From the NCBI GenBank assembly GCA_911728435.2, contig OU452199.1:14704860-14768859 (forward strand): a stretch of DNA of 64,000 nt, read 5' to 3'. The position numbers were made by a program, and so were the translations under genes. The stretch is from Apoderus coryli. Its lineage: Eukaryota; Arthropoda; Insecta; Coleoptera; Attelabidae. Positions 1 through 10,275 of the stretch are shown here, in pieces; the stretch's first letter is position 1, and each line of letters opens with the position of its first letter. Below the pieces are notes generated by a model, which was not told where the DNA came from, made no database searches, and saw only the letters and a list, made by a program, of their open reading frames with translations.

Positions 1-1329
1 GTAAACACTAAATACGGTTTTTGAGATGTCTAAGTCTAAGGGGTTCAAATCGGGCGATCTCGCTTTGTCGCTGAACCTTAACAAGCTATATAGTCCGACT
101 CAAGGTCCAATGGGCCAGACGCGCATTTGTTTAGTACAATAACAGCAGTTATAGCGAGTAGCGTATGTCAAAATACTAAAATTGACTTCGTTAGGAAAAC
201 CTGAAATTTCCAATTTATGTAATCCCCCAAATGTGGCACATCATTGTACTCAGGGTGACAGCAACAACTTTAACAAATGTATTACAATTCAGTACACTTG
301 TTGCACGTCAAAAATTCAAGATCTGGGGTTTTTGAGCATTTTTGAAAACCTGCAGGGTGGTTCTTACTGAATTTCGGCCTCTCGTACTTTTTTGTTCGGC
401 GCCTCTGCTTTCTATTAAATAATAATTTAGAATCTCTGTTTAATTTAGAAACTCTTGTATGTTTTCCGAGAACTGTACTGATTTGGAGAGAAATGAAATT
501 TATTTGTAAAGAACATTATTTTTTATAGACATTTCAAATTGAGAATTAGTTAAAAGTAGAGACTACATTTCAATTTATTTCCTAAATGCAAAGAACAAAG
601 TAGGAAATAGAAGATTAATAAGTTAGTGTAAATGAATTAAAAAATGTAAGTAAGTAATTAATTCATCTTAAAAAATTATATTTTATACGTTGGTAAAGTC
701 CTGCTACAAAAACCTGACTGAAAATCGATAATTTAAAACGTATAGAAGGCATTCTTTCTTGATAACAAAGTACACTTATTTTATGATGTCCTGTAATTCT
801 TCAAATTGAAATTAAGACACCCTGTATACGCTGGTATTTGACAAACTTATCTTCATATAGTATTATAATGTGATATTAACTAATATAAAAGAAATCTTAC
901 ACGAATTTCATATTGTGCCTGCTGCTAGAGCGATATTATTAATTTATTTGCCGATAAATAAAATGCTATGGATTGTTACATCATATATTATGACCGCAAT
1001 AACATTATTTTGCAAGCTAGACGTAACAAGAAGACCTTGAAATGCATTGGAGAATTGCATTGATTTAAGCGACAAATAACCTTCAAGAATAATAATTATT
1101 TAAATTAGTTTTGGTAAAAAGTGTGGGATTTTTCTTTTAAGTTCATTTGCATACGTGTATAAATATGTCTTAAATACCTACTAATTACCTCTTATCAGGT
1201 CTGATGAATAAAACAGAAGCAATTGCTTCAAGTAAAAAGCACAAGCAAATGCTGCGAGGTAGAAGGTTAGTACCAAAAGCATTTGATTCATGTTAAATTA
1301 TAAATGTATTGCTTTTGCTCTGTTACAAA
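1..1329. other. AT-rich stretch without a recognisable gene
   Basis: Only short, low-complexity reading frames are present. Near 823-832 there is an acaccctgta string like the outer end of many mariner-type terminal repeats, but no partner was found. Around 1215-1320 there are several copies of an AGCAATTGCT/GCAAATGCTTTT-type word that recurs near 2100-2190. These could be decayed ends of the Harbinger-like relic between them. Confidence 0.5.
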
Positions 1330-1900
1330 TCCTTCACGCTCGACAGCAAATGCTATTTTCTAACAATTCCATTAAACCTAGTTCTCGTATCACTCATCTG
1401 GTTGAAGTACAACATTTTGTAGATTGCAGCGCCTGACTGAACATACGTTGGAATTTTCCCATATTCTGCTGTTATGAGTGGATCTGCACATCTACACTTG
1501 TAAATCTCTCTAATGCATCACAAGTTGCCTGGAAATTTAAGCTTGCAAAGCCTTCTCTGTTTATATTTTCGACTCCAAAGACCCAAGGTTACGGAATGTG
1601 TACAATCCAGTGCTCCTACTGCACTAGGAAAACTATGTTTGCCTTGCCAAAGCTGCCTCGCTTGGCCATTATTGTATTTGTGACTTCAGTAAATGTTTTA
1701 GACACAGACTTATTTAATAACTTCGCCCACACCATTTTGATAAATGTACCTTCTTTAAAAAGTCTCATTTTTTGGGTAGGTGTCAAAGCACCTCCTCATT
1801 CTTCATACTGTTCCCCAATAAAATAAGTGTCTAACCAAAGAACATTTTCTTCATTAAAACGAAAGAGCTTTCTGTAATCACCTGGTAATGTTTCTACTCG
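1330..1900 (-). pseudogene. HARBI1-like (PIF/Harbinger) transposase fragment
   Basis: Read on the minus strand, this stretch gives a decayed HARBI1-type protein. An RKLFRFNEENVLWLDTYFIG-like segment is followed by an ALTPTQKMRLFKEGTF-like segment (consensus LTP..Q.L..L..FATG.F). Then come a KTFTEVTNTIM helix and, near 1575-1625, AVGALDCTHSVTL, the place of the family's GAIDCTHI catalytic block. Several in-frame stops and frameshifts break it, and the C-terminal DDE part is barely readable. PIF/Harbinger transposases excise and reinsert DNA with 3-bp target duplications. No clear terminal repeats were found, although GCAAATGCTTTT-like words flank it. The family call rests on motif order recognised by eye. 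The exact edges are uncertain by about 50 bases. Confidence 0.6.
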
Positions 1901-2339
1901 TTTCTTGTATATTTATCTGCTCTAATTTGATTTAAAAACATAATTCACAATTTAGAGGCTGCTTCATACACACGAGGTACCTTCAGTTTGGTAGAGTAAA
2001 ACTGAACTAATAGCAAACACGGTAGTTTTATTCATATAAATGGTTTTATCCATATTATTGGCTGTAGCTTTTTGCTTCTAAGAAAGCCAATGCTTTTACT
2101 TTAAGAATGCAGTAAATGCTCTGAAAATATTAACCATTTATATCGAAGGTTTTGAGTCAAAAATATGTAGTAAAAGCATTTGCTACCTTTTATTCAACAG
2201 ACTAATTGTTTTTTACCATACCTATACGAGTACACGGACTTGTACGATTGTTGTCTGTTTAATTTTTAGCCTAAAAGATTAGTCAGCTATTTTTGAAGCT
2301 CAGTTGTTGTTTAACAATTAGGTGCAAAAATGAAGAAAT

Positions 2340-2760
2340 TCGAATATCATGCAGGGATTAATTTCTTCTAATTGAAAGGAAATACGCCTAACCCAATTCA
2401 TCAGCATTCACTCGCTAACGAATATGAATTATTCCAACTCATGGACTTCTGTTGTGAACCCTAAGATGGCTAAACATACCAATCCTTGAGCTACACATTT
2501 TGTGACAAAATGTACACAATCATTTACCGGCTATTGTACGTACGCTGCTCCATCGATGCGTTCTCTCTCCTTTCGACGCTGCTCTTCAAAAATTTCATGA
2601 CCCTCGTAAATGGTACGCCTCCATCTGGTCGGTCATTAGCGATCTGCTCTCAGTTGTTCTTGACATCTAAGCCACACTTCTTCATATTGATCTTGAGAAA
2701 CACAATTATAACTGAGTTGGGCAATGTTTGAGGGTATTCTTGTACATTAGCACATAATAA
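2340..2760 (-). pseudogene. 3' end of an L2/RTE-like non-LTR element
   Basis: On the minus strand the part near 2540-2665 reads PTRWRRTIYEGHEIFEEQRR, preceded by two stops. This resembles the C-terminal WR..I.EG...FE..R tail of endonuclease-bearing L2/RTE-type elements. Downstream of it (2398-2466) lies a stretch repeated almost exactly at about 7975-8042, beside another RT relic of this kind. The shared stretch is therefore best explained as the family's 3' untranslated region. No enzyme core is left. A minus-strand frame further left (2893-3093) was not recognised. Confidence 0.45.
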
Positions 2761-3262
2761 AAAGAATTTGAATTCTAACGTACATACTACGACCACCACC
2801 TAACATAGACCTTGATCTCCTAGTGGTCCTGGACGACTTCGAATCAATGTTGGAGAAGCAGCAGAGGTTACGCTCATGTTCTTTCGTGTTGATCATATAT
2901 TGACTAAGCAATGGGACGAGGATAAAATAACTGAACGTGGAGTGCAGAACATTTCCAAGGTCCTGTTATAACAGTTTAAGCAAAACGAGCTACTTGATGA
3001 GATAAAACGTTTATCTAACACGCCACTCCTGAGACCATAGAACAATAAAACGGTAAAGCATTGTAGAGGTAAATCTGCTCCAAAAACAATCAATGTTTAC
3101 TGTTTTCAGGGATAATCACGAAGATTTGTTCTGCAACTACCTTGGAAAAGGTTGTATTCCTCATCATTAATTGATAAGATGAAGCCATACGTTGCAAAAA
3201 CCACTACATTTGAAGAAGAAAGTGCAGTTGCACCTAACTATGGTCGGCGGTTGCCAAATTTA
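2761..3262. other. no recognisable gene
   Basis: Short frames on both strands, none recognised. The stretch may contain the decayed C-terminal part of the reverse transcriptase fragment that follows on the minus strand, but I could not align any motif. Confidence 0.35.
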
Positions 3263-3780
3263 ACAACTAAACTTCAAGTTGACCACCAACCGTATTGTCG
3301 CATATTAGGCCACTTCCAGGCAATTTGTGAGACACATGTTCATATTTTCGTCTGCCAAATATTAGTCGAATGCATGAGTTTTGTATACTTTGGATTTTAT
3401 TTACAGTGTCCACATGTAGAGGTGGATAATATACAGGGGAACAGTAAGGGAAATGTGATAGAACGAGAATCTCACATAACATCTTCTTTGTCTCCTGTAT
3501 TAAATATTCTCTATTCTAGTAGACGTAGGCCCGCGAATGCTTTTCGAGTGGTGTTCTCTATATCTAAGGGTTGGATCTAATATGACTCCCAAATTTTTGC
3601 GATTACTTGATATCGACAGCAATTCGCCGTTTATTTTCAACTTTAGATGATCCTCAAGCCGCTTGCAGGCCTTCCTATTTCCAAAAGCGAGGACTTTAGA
3701 TTTACTGGGATTTAAACTGAGATTTAAACTTGAATTTAAACTGAATATTATTACGTCAAACAAAGTGAGTTTAAGATAAG
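3263..3780 (-). pseudogene. Jockey/CR1-like reverse transcriptase fragment
   Basis: Two overlapping minus-strand frames cover the part of a non-LTR reverse transcriptase after the active site. The first has LSLNPSKSKVLAFGNRKA and then NLGVILDPTLRYREH, the family's L.LNP.KS..L.FG and LGV.LD..L blocks. The second has LVLSHFPYCSPVYYPPL and QNSCIRLIFGRRKYEHVSH, the Y.LP...Y...VY / Q..C.R.IFG block. One frameshift separates them. The catalytic YADD region and everything upstream are missing. The same C-terminal pattern is seen in the copies at 30769 and 43728. Confidence 0.75.
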
Positions 3781-3789
3781 TTAGTTAAT

Positions 3790-4668
3790 TCATAATTTTG
3801 GTTCCACTCTGGTATTAGACCAGTTGTTTCGAGCGATTTTTGAGAATTTGAGAGAATTTTCATAAGATATAGCCATTTGTAAGTTTTTAATTTGACCACC
3901 CTGTATATTATACAATATACGTCTTTTAACTACTGTGTATTTTATAACGCATATTCTTTGTACACATTGTACGTAATAAATTGCGAGTTTTGATCATATT
4001 AGAATCCTCCACATCGTTTCGTATACATATTTCCAAAGCTACTGGACAATTTCCATATTATTATAAATACTGCAAACTCATTCTCAAGTTTCAGTAAACG
4101 AAAGACACTTACTTGCACATTTCTTGCATTCCTTTATCCTATATTCAGCTACATAACTGGCAGCTCCATATTATATATAGAATGGAATACCCAACAGCAC
4201 CAGCCAAACCCTCTTCAAAACCCTCCCTGAAACATGTCCAACCGGTCTATCGCTTTAATAATATACCCCTGTCAGTCAATGCAGATCCGAAATAGTGAAA
4301 TTTATTTCAAAAGTGTCGAATAGTAAAGTATTATTTACTAGGTGTTCTATGAAATAATGAATGGTGATTTTGTTTAATATTTCATTAGATTAATCTCAGA
4401 TAATGCTATTTCTACGTTTAGCAATTAGCTTGGACATTTTCAGTTCATTTAATAATCAACATTATTTCTCATTATTTGTCGCTTTAAACGACAAATTACA
4501 TAATATACATTTTCAAACGAAATAAATTATCCATCATCATCAAAGTGGAGTGTCAGTTTCATATAAAAAAAAACAAACGTCAGCGCAGGATATTTTTGTG
4601 TTTGTTAGTTTTTTGTGGTGTATTATTATTTAGAGTTTGATATTTTCTGTACACAGATGTTTTTGTCA
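3790..4668. other. no gene; isolated mariner-type end
   Basis: AT-rich, with only short frames. At about 3893-3906 there is gaccaccctgtata, the same outer end as the right terminus of the DD41D element at 15869. It is probably the remains of a solo or deleted copy. No matching opposite end was found. Confidence 0.4.
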
Positions 4669-4710
4669 AATGGACTGATGATGGCTTGTTAAGCCAAAAC
4701 TAGTTTCCTT
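4669..4710 (+). ncRNA. degenerate hammerhead ribozyme motif
   Basis: CTGATGA lies at 4675-4681. It is followed by a 5-bp stem II (GGCTT/AAGCC), AAAA where the core should read GAAA, the palindrome ACTAGT as stem III, T at the cleavage position, and TCC pairing with GGA just before CTGATGA as stem I. The layout matches a type I hammerhead. The conserved G12 is replaced by A, so self-cleavage is not expected. The TTTTGTGGAGTTGAC word seen beside the other hammerheads of this group begins at about 4731. Confidence 0.5.
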
Positions 4711-4759
4711 TTACATATTTAAATTAAAGATTTTGTGGAGTTGACTTCGAAAGTTTTTG

Positions 4760-6051
4760 TTTGATTTCTTTTATATATTCATTTTCAATAATATTGGTAT
4801 ATCTATCTAAGGGGGACGAAGAAAAAGTTGACGTGACGAGTATTTTCAAAACATCTAGTTAATGTTGTTATCAAACTGGACAAATTAAGGGTTGATTTGT
4901 ACTTTATAGTATGTTATTTATTCTATTTTAATTTAAAGTCAGATAACGTAGAATGTTCGATCATTTTTGTCAGAGTTGCAAATAAACGAGTGTAGTAGTT
5001 TTTTTTTTTGGTAAGATACAGCGTCACGATAAATTCTTTAGCCTGCTAACACCCTCTTATTTTCTCTATTCTATCACGTTTTTTATATTATATCATCGAA
5101 TATTAACTATAGACAAGAAGCGTCACTAGACCATAGAATAATAACTATAGATAACAAGGGTCAGTCAGTAGACCCTAAAAACGGCATCGACTCGTCGCAA
5201 TCCCAGCCACAATTCTGGCCCGCTACTATGTTATACTATATCTATATATACTATAAGATACTATACTACAATTATAAGTGCGGCGAATTGCTTTGTCGAC
5301 ATAAAGATAAAAGGTTCCGACACGCAGTGAAGTAACTGTATATTAAACTGTGACTAGACGCTGAAAACGGCATCGACTCGTCGCATTCCCAGCTCATTTC
5401 TGGCAATGCATGCATGAGTTTTTTATCTTTCTCCATTCAATGACAATAAAATGAAAAGATGTTATTAGGTTATGGTTATTTGTATTATGATTTTCAGGTG
5501 ATATTATGTAAACTTCTTACAATAATTATAAACATTTATCTATTGCGAAAAAGGTATAAAGGTAAGCATTTAAATTAAGACATTTTAATAAATATCATTT
5601 TTGAGTGGGATCAAAATTTGTAAAGTAAACAATGGTAGCAACTTCATATGCATACAGCATTATAATAATATTAGTGTATTTATAAATCAAATCATAACTC
5701 TTTATTTAGACGAAAAAGTTCAATAACATGTAGACTGAATCATTCCTCTAACTCTATTTTCATGAATTCTTGCTTCTTTACACATATACAACGCTTTTGC
5801 AAAACCAAATAAAGAACTACTAAACACTATCAATCTATTAAGCCCAAAATACAAAATTAAATAAACAAATGAAATGTGAGGTTAATTAATGTCAATCAAA
5901 TATCTTGTTATTATCGTATTTTCTCTTCCTATTGAAAAACACGAAACTTGTCGAACTATTACCCAGGCTATAAGGATTCGCTTATAGAGTACCGATAATT
6001 AAGTAATAGCGATCCTTATCGCTTGCTTCATCTCTATCCTTAAAATTCATA
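4760..6051. repeat. gene-free stretch with a short direct repeat
   Basis: No gene recognised. A word AAAACGGCATCGACTCGTCG occurs twice (about 5177-5207 and 5364-5393), each time followed by CA(A/T)TCCCAGC and flanked by related CTATAGA or TAGAC(C/G)CT text. It is an old duplication of unknown origin. The rest is AT-rich. Confidence 0.4.
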
Positions 6052-6262
6052 TTACAGAGTGACGCTCCAAAATTCCTCCTCTGTCATTTTGCTTCTCAGC
6101 CATGTTTCAAGTTTTGTCAAAACTGACAAACATCTTTCAGCTGAAGTAACAGAAACCGGAAGAGTAAGGAGGATCTGAAGGATTATTTGTATACAGAGAA
6201 AAAAACCATGTGGGCGGGAGTGTAATTACCCTGTTACCCCCGTAAATCCGCCCTGGTAACAG
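6052..6262 (-). pseudogene. hAT transposase C-terminal dimerisation fragment
   Basis: On the minus strand an open segment of about 45 codons ending at a TAA at 6054-6052 reads LLTLPVSVTSAERCLSVLTK and then WLRSKMTEEEF. This is the hAT dimerisation signature (LP.TVASAERSFS.L..IK..LRS.M...RL). Just upstream in the same orientation (about 6205-6262) is a GGCGGATTTACGGGGGTAAC-type sequence resembling the terminal region of some hAT elements. If so, the catalytic body has been deleted between the two. Family assignment is firm; element boundaries are not. Confidence 0.7.
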
Positions 6263-7329
6263 GATGTTTAGTTCTCTGAACTCATTTGGTAGCTTTTACC
6301 TGAAAATATATCGAAATCTGGATTCAATTTGCTATATTCCTGCGTTTTTATTATTTCTGTGGAAAATACAAATAATCTCAAACTTTTCTTCTTCACTATA
6401 AACCATTTTTATAAAAAAAAATATCTTCTTAAGCACGGCCATAGAAGAAAATATTTCAATTTCATCAACTCAATTCAATAAAATTTACAATAATGTTTTG
6501 TTTGCACTGTAAAAGTAAAGTATGCGATTCGCGAGCCACCAGCCCTTAACATCAAGCCACCATCACCAGAAGTAATAGTACTTTCATATTTGAATATTAT
6601 CTTCATCAGTGATCACTAGATGCTGCTTTTGACATGTGTCATCTTCTTTACTGTGTCTGTTTATGTATGTAAAATTGCATCATTTGCCTTGTTAAGAAGT
6701 TTAGGAATGGCTCAGATTCTACGAAGTGGCTATTACCAGTTAAGTAAACAGAATAATATATACATTGGAACATGGTGGAGGTACTATTTTAGGCACCTCG
6801 GCCCGCCATAAAATTCGCTGCTTGTTAATTATGATTCGTTAGTGTAACAAACCAGTAACCTGTGAAAATAATGACATGGCTTTGCACCCATTCTTTTCCT
6901 AGTTTTTATGCAACTTTAATCCGGCTCTCGTCATCTTTACTTGTATACCAACAACGTAAACTTTCTCAAGCCGTGTAATTTTGACATGGCTAGCTTCTAC
7001 CGTCTGACACAAAAGCTCGAATGGCTCATCCTTATTTGGCTCGTTATAACGTCTCATCTGAATCAGACCTAACGTGCTGACAATTCGAGGACACTAACGA
7101 GCACCACGCCGGATGTCACCTTGACATATTTGCTATTTTGTTTTTTATTTTGTTACAGGATGATTCTACCTGTAAACTATACCATGAGTATTACCTTTCT
7201 TGCTCTTTTCTAACGATTTTCTCTAGTTTTCACGCCCACTATATCCAACCTCTAACATGAAAATATATGTGTTGGTAGTTGCTTTATGGGGTCAGTGACC
7301 TCCCAGGCAGCCGATATAGGAACTGTTGT
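6263..7329. other. no recognisable gene
   Basis: Short frames only. I see no conserved motif, tandem repeat or matched terminal repeat in this stretch. Confidence 0.4.
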
Positions 7330-7560
7330 TCACTCCGCGTACTACCAACGAAAACTAGATGTCGCCAAACACATCTCTGTACCGTGTGGGGTATATACCT
7401 CATTATTTACGAGAGTTTGACTGTCAACTACTGACCGATCACCACTGATGAGTCGTGGATCGACGAAACGACGGCCGGTAAAAGTATAGTGGTTGACAGA
7501 CAACCTCTCGGAATATAAGTCTTGTTTTGTTAAACTAGCCCATTCCAAATGAAAAGATAT
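7330..7560 (+). repeat. decayed retrozyme-like hammerhead unit
   Basis: A diverged, plus-strand copy of the hammerhead unit found at 35082, 39796 and 45383. Shared words are CTAGATGTCGCCAAACACATCTCT near 7359 (first 20 bases quoted loosely), the hammerhead core at 7437-7480, and AAGTCTTGTTTTGTTA near 7519. The middle of the unit is shortened. No target-site duplication was identified. Confidence 0.6.
7437..7480 (+). ncRNA. hammerhead ribozyme, core kept, stem III altered
   Basis: CTGATGA (7445-7451) is followed by stem II GTCG/CGAC with loop TGGAT, then GAAAC. This is the same core as the intact minus-strand copies near 35170 and 45810. Stem III is disturbed: ACGACGGCCGGT replaces the palindrome ACGGCCGT, and the stem I partner TGGT is displaced downstream. 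Efficient cleavage is doubtful. Confidence 0.65.
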
Positions 7561-7957
7561 GATAAAATGTCCTATTATTCGGATCAGCAGGAGAAGAATA
7601 GACGAGCAAGATCTACATCAAATTGAATACTTGAGCTGTCGTCACAACGATGATGGCTACTTTTTTAGGACTATCAAGCTGATTAAGATGAAGAAGATCA
7701 AGAGTTTAATACATATAACATTTTTAAGTTCACAAAAAAAAATGGCCACTGTTTCAAGCGAATGTGTGCATATTCTCTTGAAAATATATCCTGTTATAGC
7801 CTAGTAGTAGGTAAAGGTCTGGACGGATAAGTTTATGGAATTGAACTCTCCTGTTTCCCTTTCTGCACACATTTGACAGTTGTTTTCTATCTTAGCAGAA
7901 CCTTTGATGTAGTTCCCAACCCACACAAATATTATTTTTGAGTAACTTTCATGTCTA
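7561..7957. other. no recognisable gene
   Basis: AT-rich with short frames on the plus strand. Nothing recognised. Confidence 0.4.
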
Positions 7958-8600
7958 CAATATTCATTCATTCATTCAGCATTCACTCGCTAACGATTAT
8001 GAATTACTCCAACTCAAGGATTTTTGTTGTGAACCCTAAGATGGTACTTTTCTAGGGTATTTAAATGCCTCCGATAAGTAGTCCAAGACTCACATCAGCT
8101 ATACGTAAGGGTAGGCACTGCAACAGCATTATACACTCGCAACTTGGGTCAAACGTCGTTGTTCTAATTATCGAAGGATCTCGTCCTCTGACAGCCAAAA
8201 GCTGCGCTTGCCCATCTATGCGATGCTGAATTTCATAATCGATATTTGGGTTCGCCGCGAGAATGCTACAGAGATAAAAGAAACTCTCGGTGCTCTGAAG
8301 TCTGTCTCCGTTAACTCGAATGTGTGGTGGACCGCTGTGTTTGGTGTACGCTGGTCGAGAATCTGTGTTTTCTTTATATTCAGTTCAAGCCCGATACTCT
8401 TCTATGCGCTGTTAAATGCATTTAATATATATATAGAAGGTCTTGCATCAGCTAGAAAAACATTGTCATCCGCGTGTTGAAGCTCAATGAGTGATGTGGA
8501 TATGATCTTCTTCCCAGCTGGCAGTCTAGGAAGGTTGAAGAATCCCCGCCGTCAAATCTGTAGACGACCTCTACTCCCCCGGCAGTTGATCCTTAACAAG
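7958..8600 (-). pseudogene. L2/RTE-like non-LTR reverse transcriptase fragment
   Basis: The minus strand reads SLIELQHADDNVFLADA near 8450-8490, equivalent to the L..LQYADDAVLLA catalytic block with Y changed to H. It continues in another frame with LELNIKKTQILDQRTP, the L..N..KT.V block. Near 8300 a further frame gives INGD.LQ..E.F.YL.SILA-like text. At least two frameshifts and many stops are present. The downstream part (7975-8042) matches the 3' region of the relic at 2340, and the stretch ends in (ATTC)n at 7961-7977, i.e. a (TGAA)n-type tail on the minus strand. It is typical of a 3' copy of an endonuclease-type LINE. Confidence 0.65.
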
Positions 8601-8889
8601 TTGAATGAACCTTTGATGTAGTTCGCAACCCACAGAAATATTATTTTTGAGTAATTTTCATTTTTTCAATATTCAATAGCTGAAATGTTACATTTTCCTT
8701 TCAGTCACAACTAGTCACCAAGTTGGTCGTTTAAATCCACCATTGCCACACTATTTGGAAAGCATTTGTTTAACAAAACTGTTTCAGCACTATCTGCAGG
8801 AAAAACGAAACTTGTAATAGGTGTTGGAGATTTGTCTTCAATTCTGGTTTATCTATAAATGACTTCAGAGTTTCTTGAGGGGTAGCTGT
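8601..8889. other. short unassigned stretch
   Basis: It contains CCTTTGATGTAGTTCGCAACCCACA-type text (about 8610-8640; first bases only compared) that also occurs near 7900-7925, so this is a dispersed repeat. No coding signal was found. Confidence 0.35.
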
Positions 8890-9480
8890 CTGTGATAGAT
8901 TCAAAATGAGTGAGTCTGCACGGATTCTCCACTACGACAGACGGGGGTCTAATGTTGATTTACATAGTTATATTTAACCCAGCTATTTGAAGGGCTAGTA
9001 CGCCAAATGTTACTTCTAGCTACTCGATAGAAAGAATAGATAATAGATACTCCGCCTTCTCATCATCCTCCAGGCTGAACTGGCAATCGGAATTGTCCCA
9101 TACCTCGAGTTATGATGATTCAAATGACAGTGACCAGTGTCCTACCAGGCATTGCAGAACAGGCTCTTGATTCCGATGGATTAATACACTTTTTCGAATG
9201 TACCAAATATGTGTTTAGCAATGTTGCACCCTGCACCAATTGCATGTATTTTGGTCCGACAAGTCCCCCTTTAGCCCACTCTTTTGCTAGAGTCGGCAAT
9301 GTCATTCACCTTTAAATCATAATAGTGACCAGGAGTCCGGGCCAGACTTAGACTATTGATTTTCCCGATTTTGAAAATATGACGAAAACAGTAATAGCCA
9401 AACAAGCTTGACATTACAAAGCAAATAGTTTTCCAAGTACTGTAAAGCTTTCGCCCAACAAGCAATAATTCCGTACTGTA
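8890..9480 (-). pseudogene. RNase H tail of an I/R1-group non-LTR element
   Basis: Minus-strand frames carry a degraded ribonuclease H end. LSLARTPGHYYDLKVNDIADS corresponds to the RNase H block L.WVPGH.G..GNE.AD, followed by KEWAKGGLVGPKYM. A fragment with HSKKCINPSESRACSAMPG follows. A nearly parallel copy lies at 19150-19740, and the two also share their downstream text (AAAATGAGTG.GTCTG near 8904 and 19195). RNase H removes RNA from the RNA-DNA hybrid during target-primed reverse transcription. Only the C-terminal end is present, as expected of a 5'-truncated copy. Confidence 0.6.
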
Positions 9481-9590
9481 TTTTTAGTTTTATAACCCTA
9501 ATAAGTATATCAAATAGTTTTAAATATTCTTGAAATAAAAGTCGACCTCCACACAATAAATTTTAATAAATATCTCCAACAAATTACATT

Positions 9591-9637
9591 TGTCACCATA
9601 CATGTTTCGCAGCTCCGGGCCGCATCATCAGTGGTTA
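9591..9637 (-). ncRNA. type I hammerhead ribozyme (left arm)
   Basis: On the minus strand: ACCA, CTGATGA, stem II GCGGC/GCTGC (one G-T pair) with loop CCGGA, GAA, stem III palindrome ACATGT, A at the cleavage site, then TGGT pairing back with ACCA as stem I. All core bases of the hammerhead are present. Predicted cleavage lies between 9599 and 9598 on the minus strand. Confidence 0.85.
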
Positions 9638-10158
9638 TAAGAGATTCTTACGAAAAGCTATGTTATTTAACTTAGTTAGTACATATTATTTTTGGGAAAT
9701 CTATTTATCAACTCATTGTGTGAAAAAAACTTTTTTAAGTCATAAAATAAAAAGTTATTGTTAAATTAAGTATCGTTATTAAACATTTAAACTAAAAAAC
9801 TAAAGAACTCAAACCTCACATCATTTCTAATGTAAGTTTCATGATATTTTTCTTTTTATAAATCATTGAAAAACCAAAATTTCTCCACGACAACAGTATA
9901 CGCACTTGATTGATTGCAATTTCACACAACAGATTTATAAAAAGAAAAATATCATGAAACTTACATTAGAAATGATGTGAGTTTTGAGTTCTTTAGTTTT
10001 TTAGTTTAAATGTTTAATAACGATACTTAATTTAACAATAACTTTTTATTTTATGACTTAAAAAAGTTTTTTTCACACAATGAGTTGATAAATAAATTTC
10101 TCAAAAATAATATGTACTAACTAAGTTAAATAACATAGCTTTTCGTAAGAATCTCTTA

Positions 10159-10207
10159 TAACCACTGATGATGCGGCCCGGAGCTGCGAAACATGTATGG
10201 TGACAAA
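10159..10207 (+). ncRNA. type I hammerhead ribozyme (right arm)
   Basis: Mirror copy of the left-arm ribozyme. CTGATGA is at 10165-10171, then stem II GCGGC/GCTGC, GAA, the palindrome ACATGT at 10191-10196, and A10197 as the cleavage base. TGGT follows and pairs with ACCA at 10161-10164. Cleavage is predicted between 10197 and 10198. Stem III is a 6-nt self-complementary stretch with no loop, so cleavage would need two RNA copies or a transcript containing both strands. Confidence 0.85.
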
Positions 10208-10275
10208 TGTAATTTGTTGGAGATATTTATTAAAATTTATTGTGTGGAGGTCGACTTTTATTTCAAGAATATTTC

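Larger units (their letters stand above)
9522..10274. mobile_element. foldback element with two outward hammerheads
   Basis: A long inverted repeat: arms 9522-9864 and 9932-10274 (343 bp each, nearly identical) with a 67-bp spacer. The positions of matching bases sum to 19796 at both the outer and the inner end, so no net indel is visible. Each arm holds a complete hammerhead motif pointing outward and ends in TGTGGAGGTCGAC. No transposase is encoded and no target duplication is evident. The right end abuts a 5'-truncated reverse transcriptase reading frame. The layout recalls Penelope-type elements, whose LTR-like repeats carry hammerheads and are often inverted. Confidence 0.85.

Noticed and set aside
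1195..1225. Plus-strand CTGATGA near 1201, and minus-strand CTGATGA near 36048
   Set aside because: No GAAA and no stem II; chance heptamers.
6540..6625. Minus-strand CTGATGA followed by GAAAGTACT (palindromic AGTACT)
   Set aside because: The flanks do not pair as stem I and stem II is only A/T wobble. It does not meet the core plus three-stem test.
10240..10275. Start codon of the 709-residue RT frame at 10240
   Set aside because: The first 11 residues come from the foldback arm and also appear on the minus strand at 9556-9524; they are not part of the retroelement.
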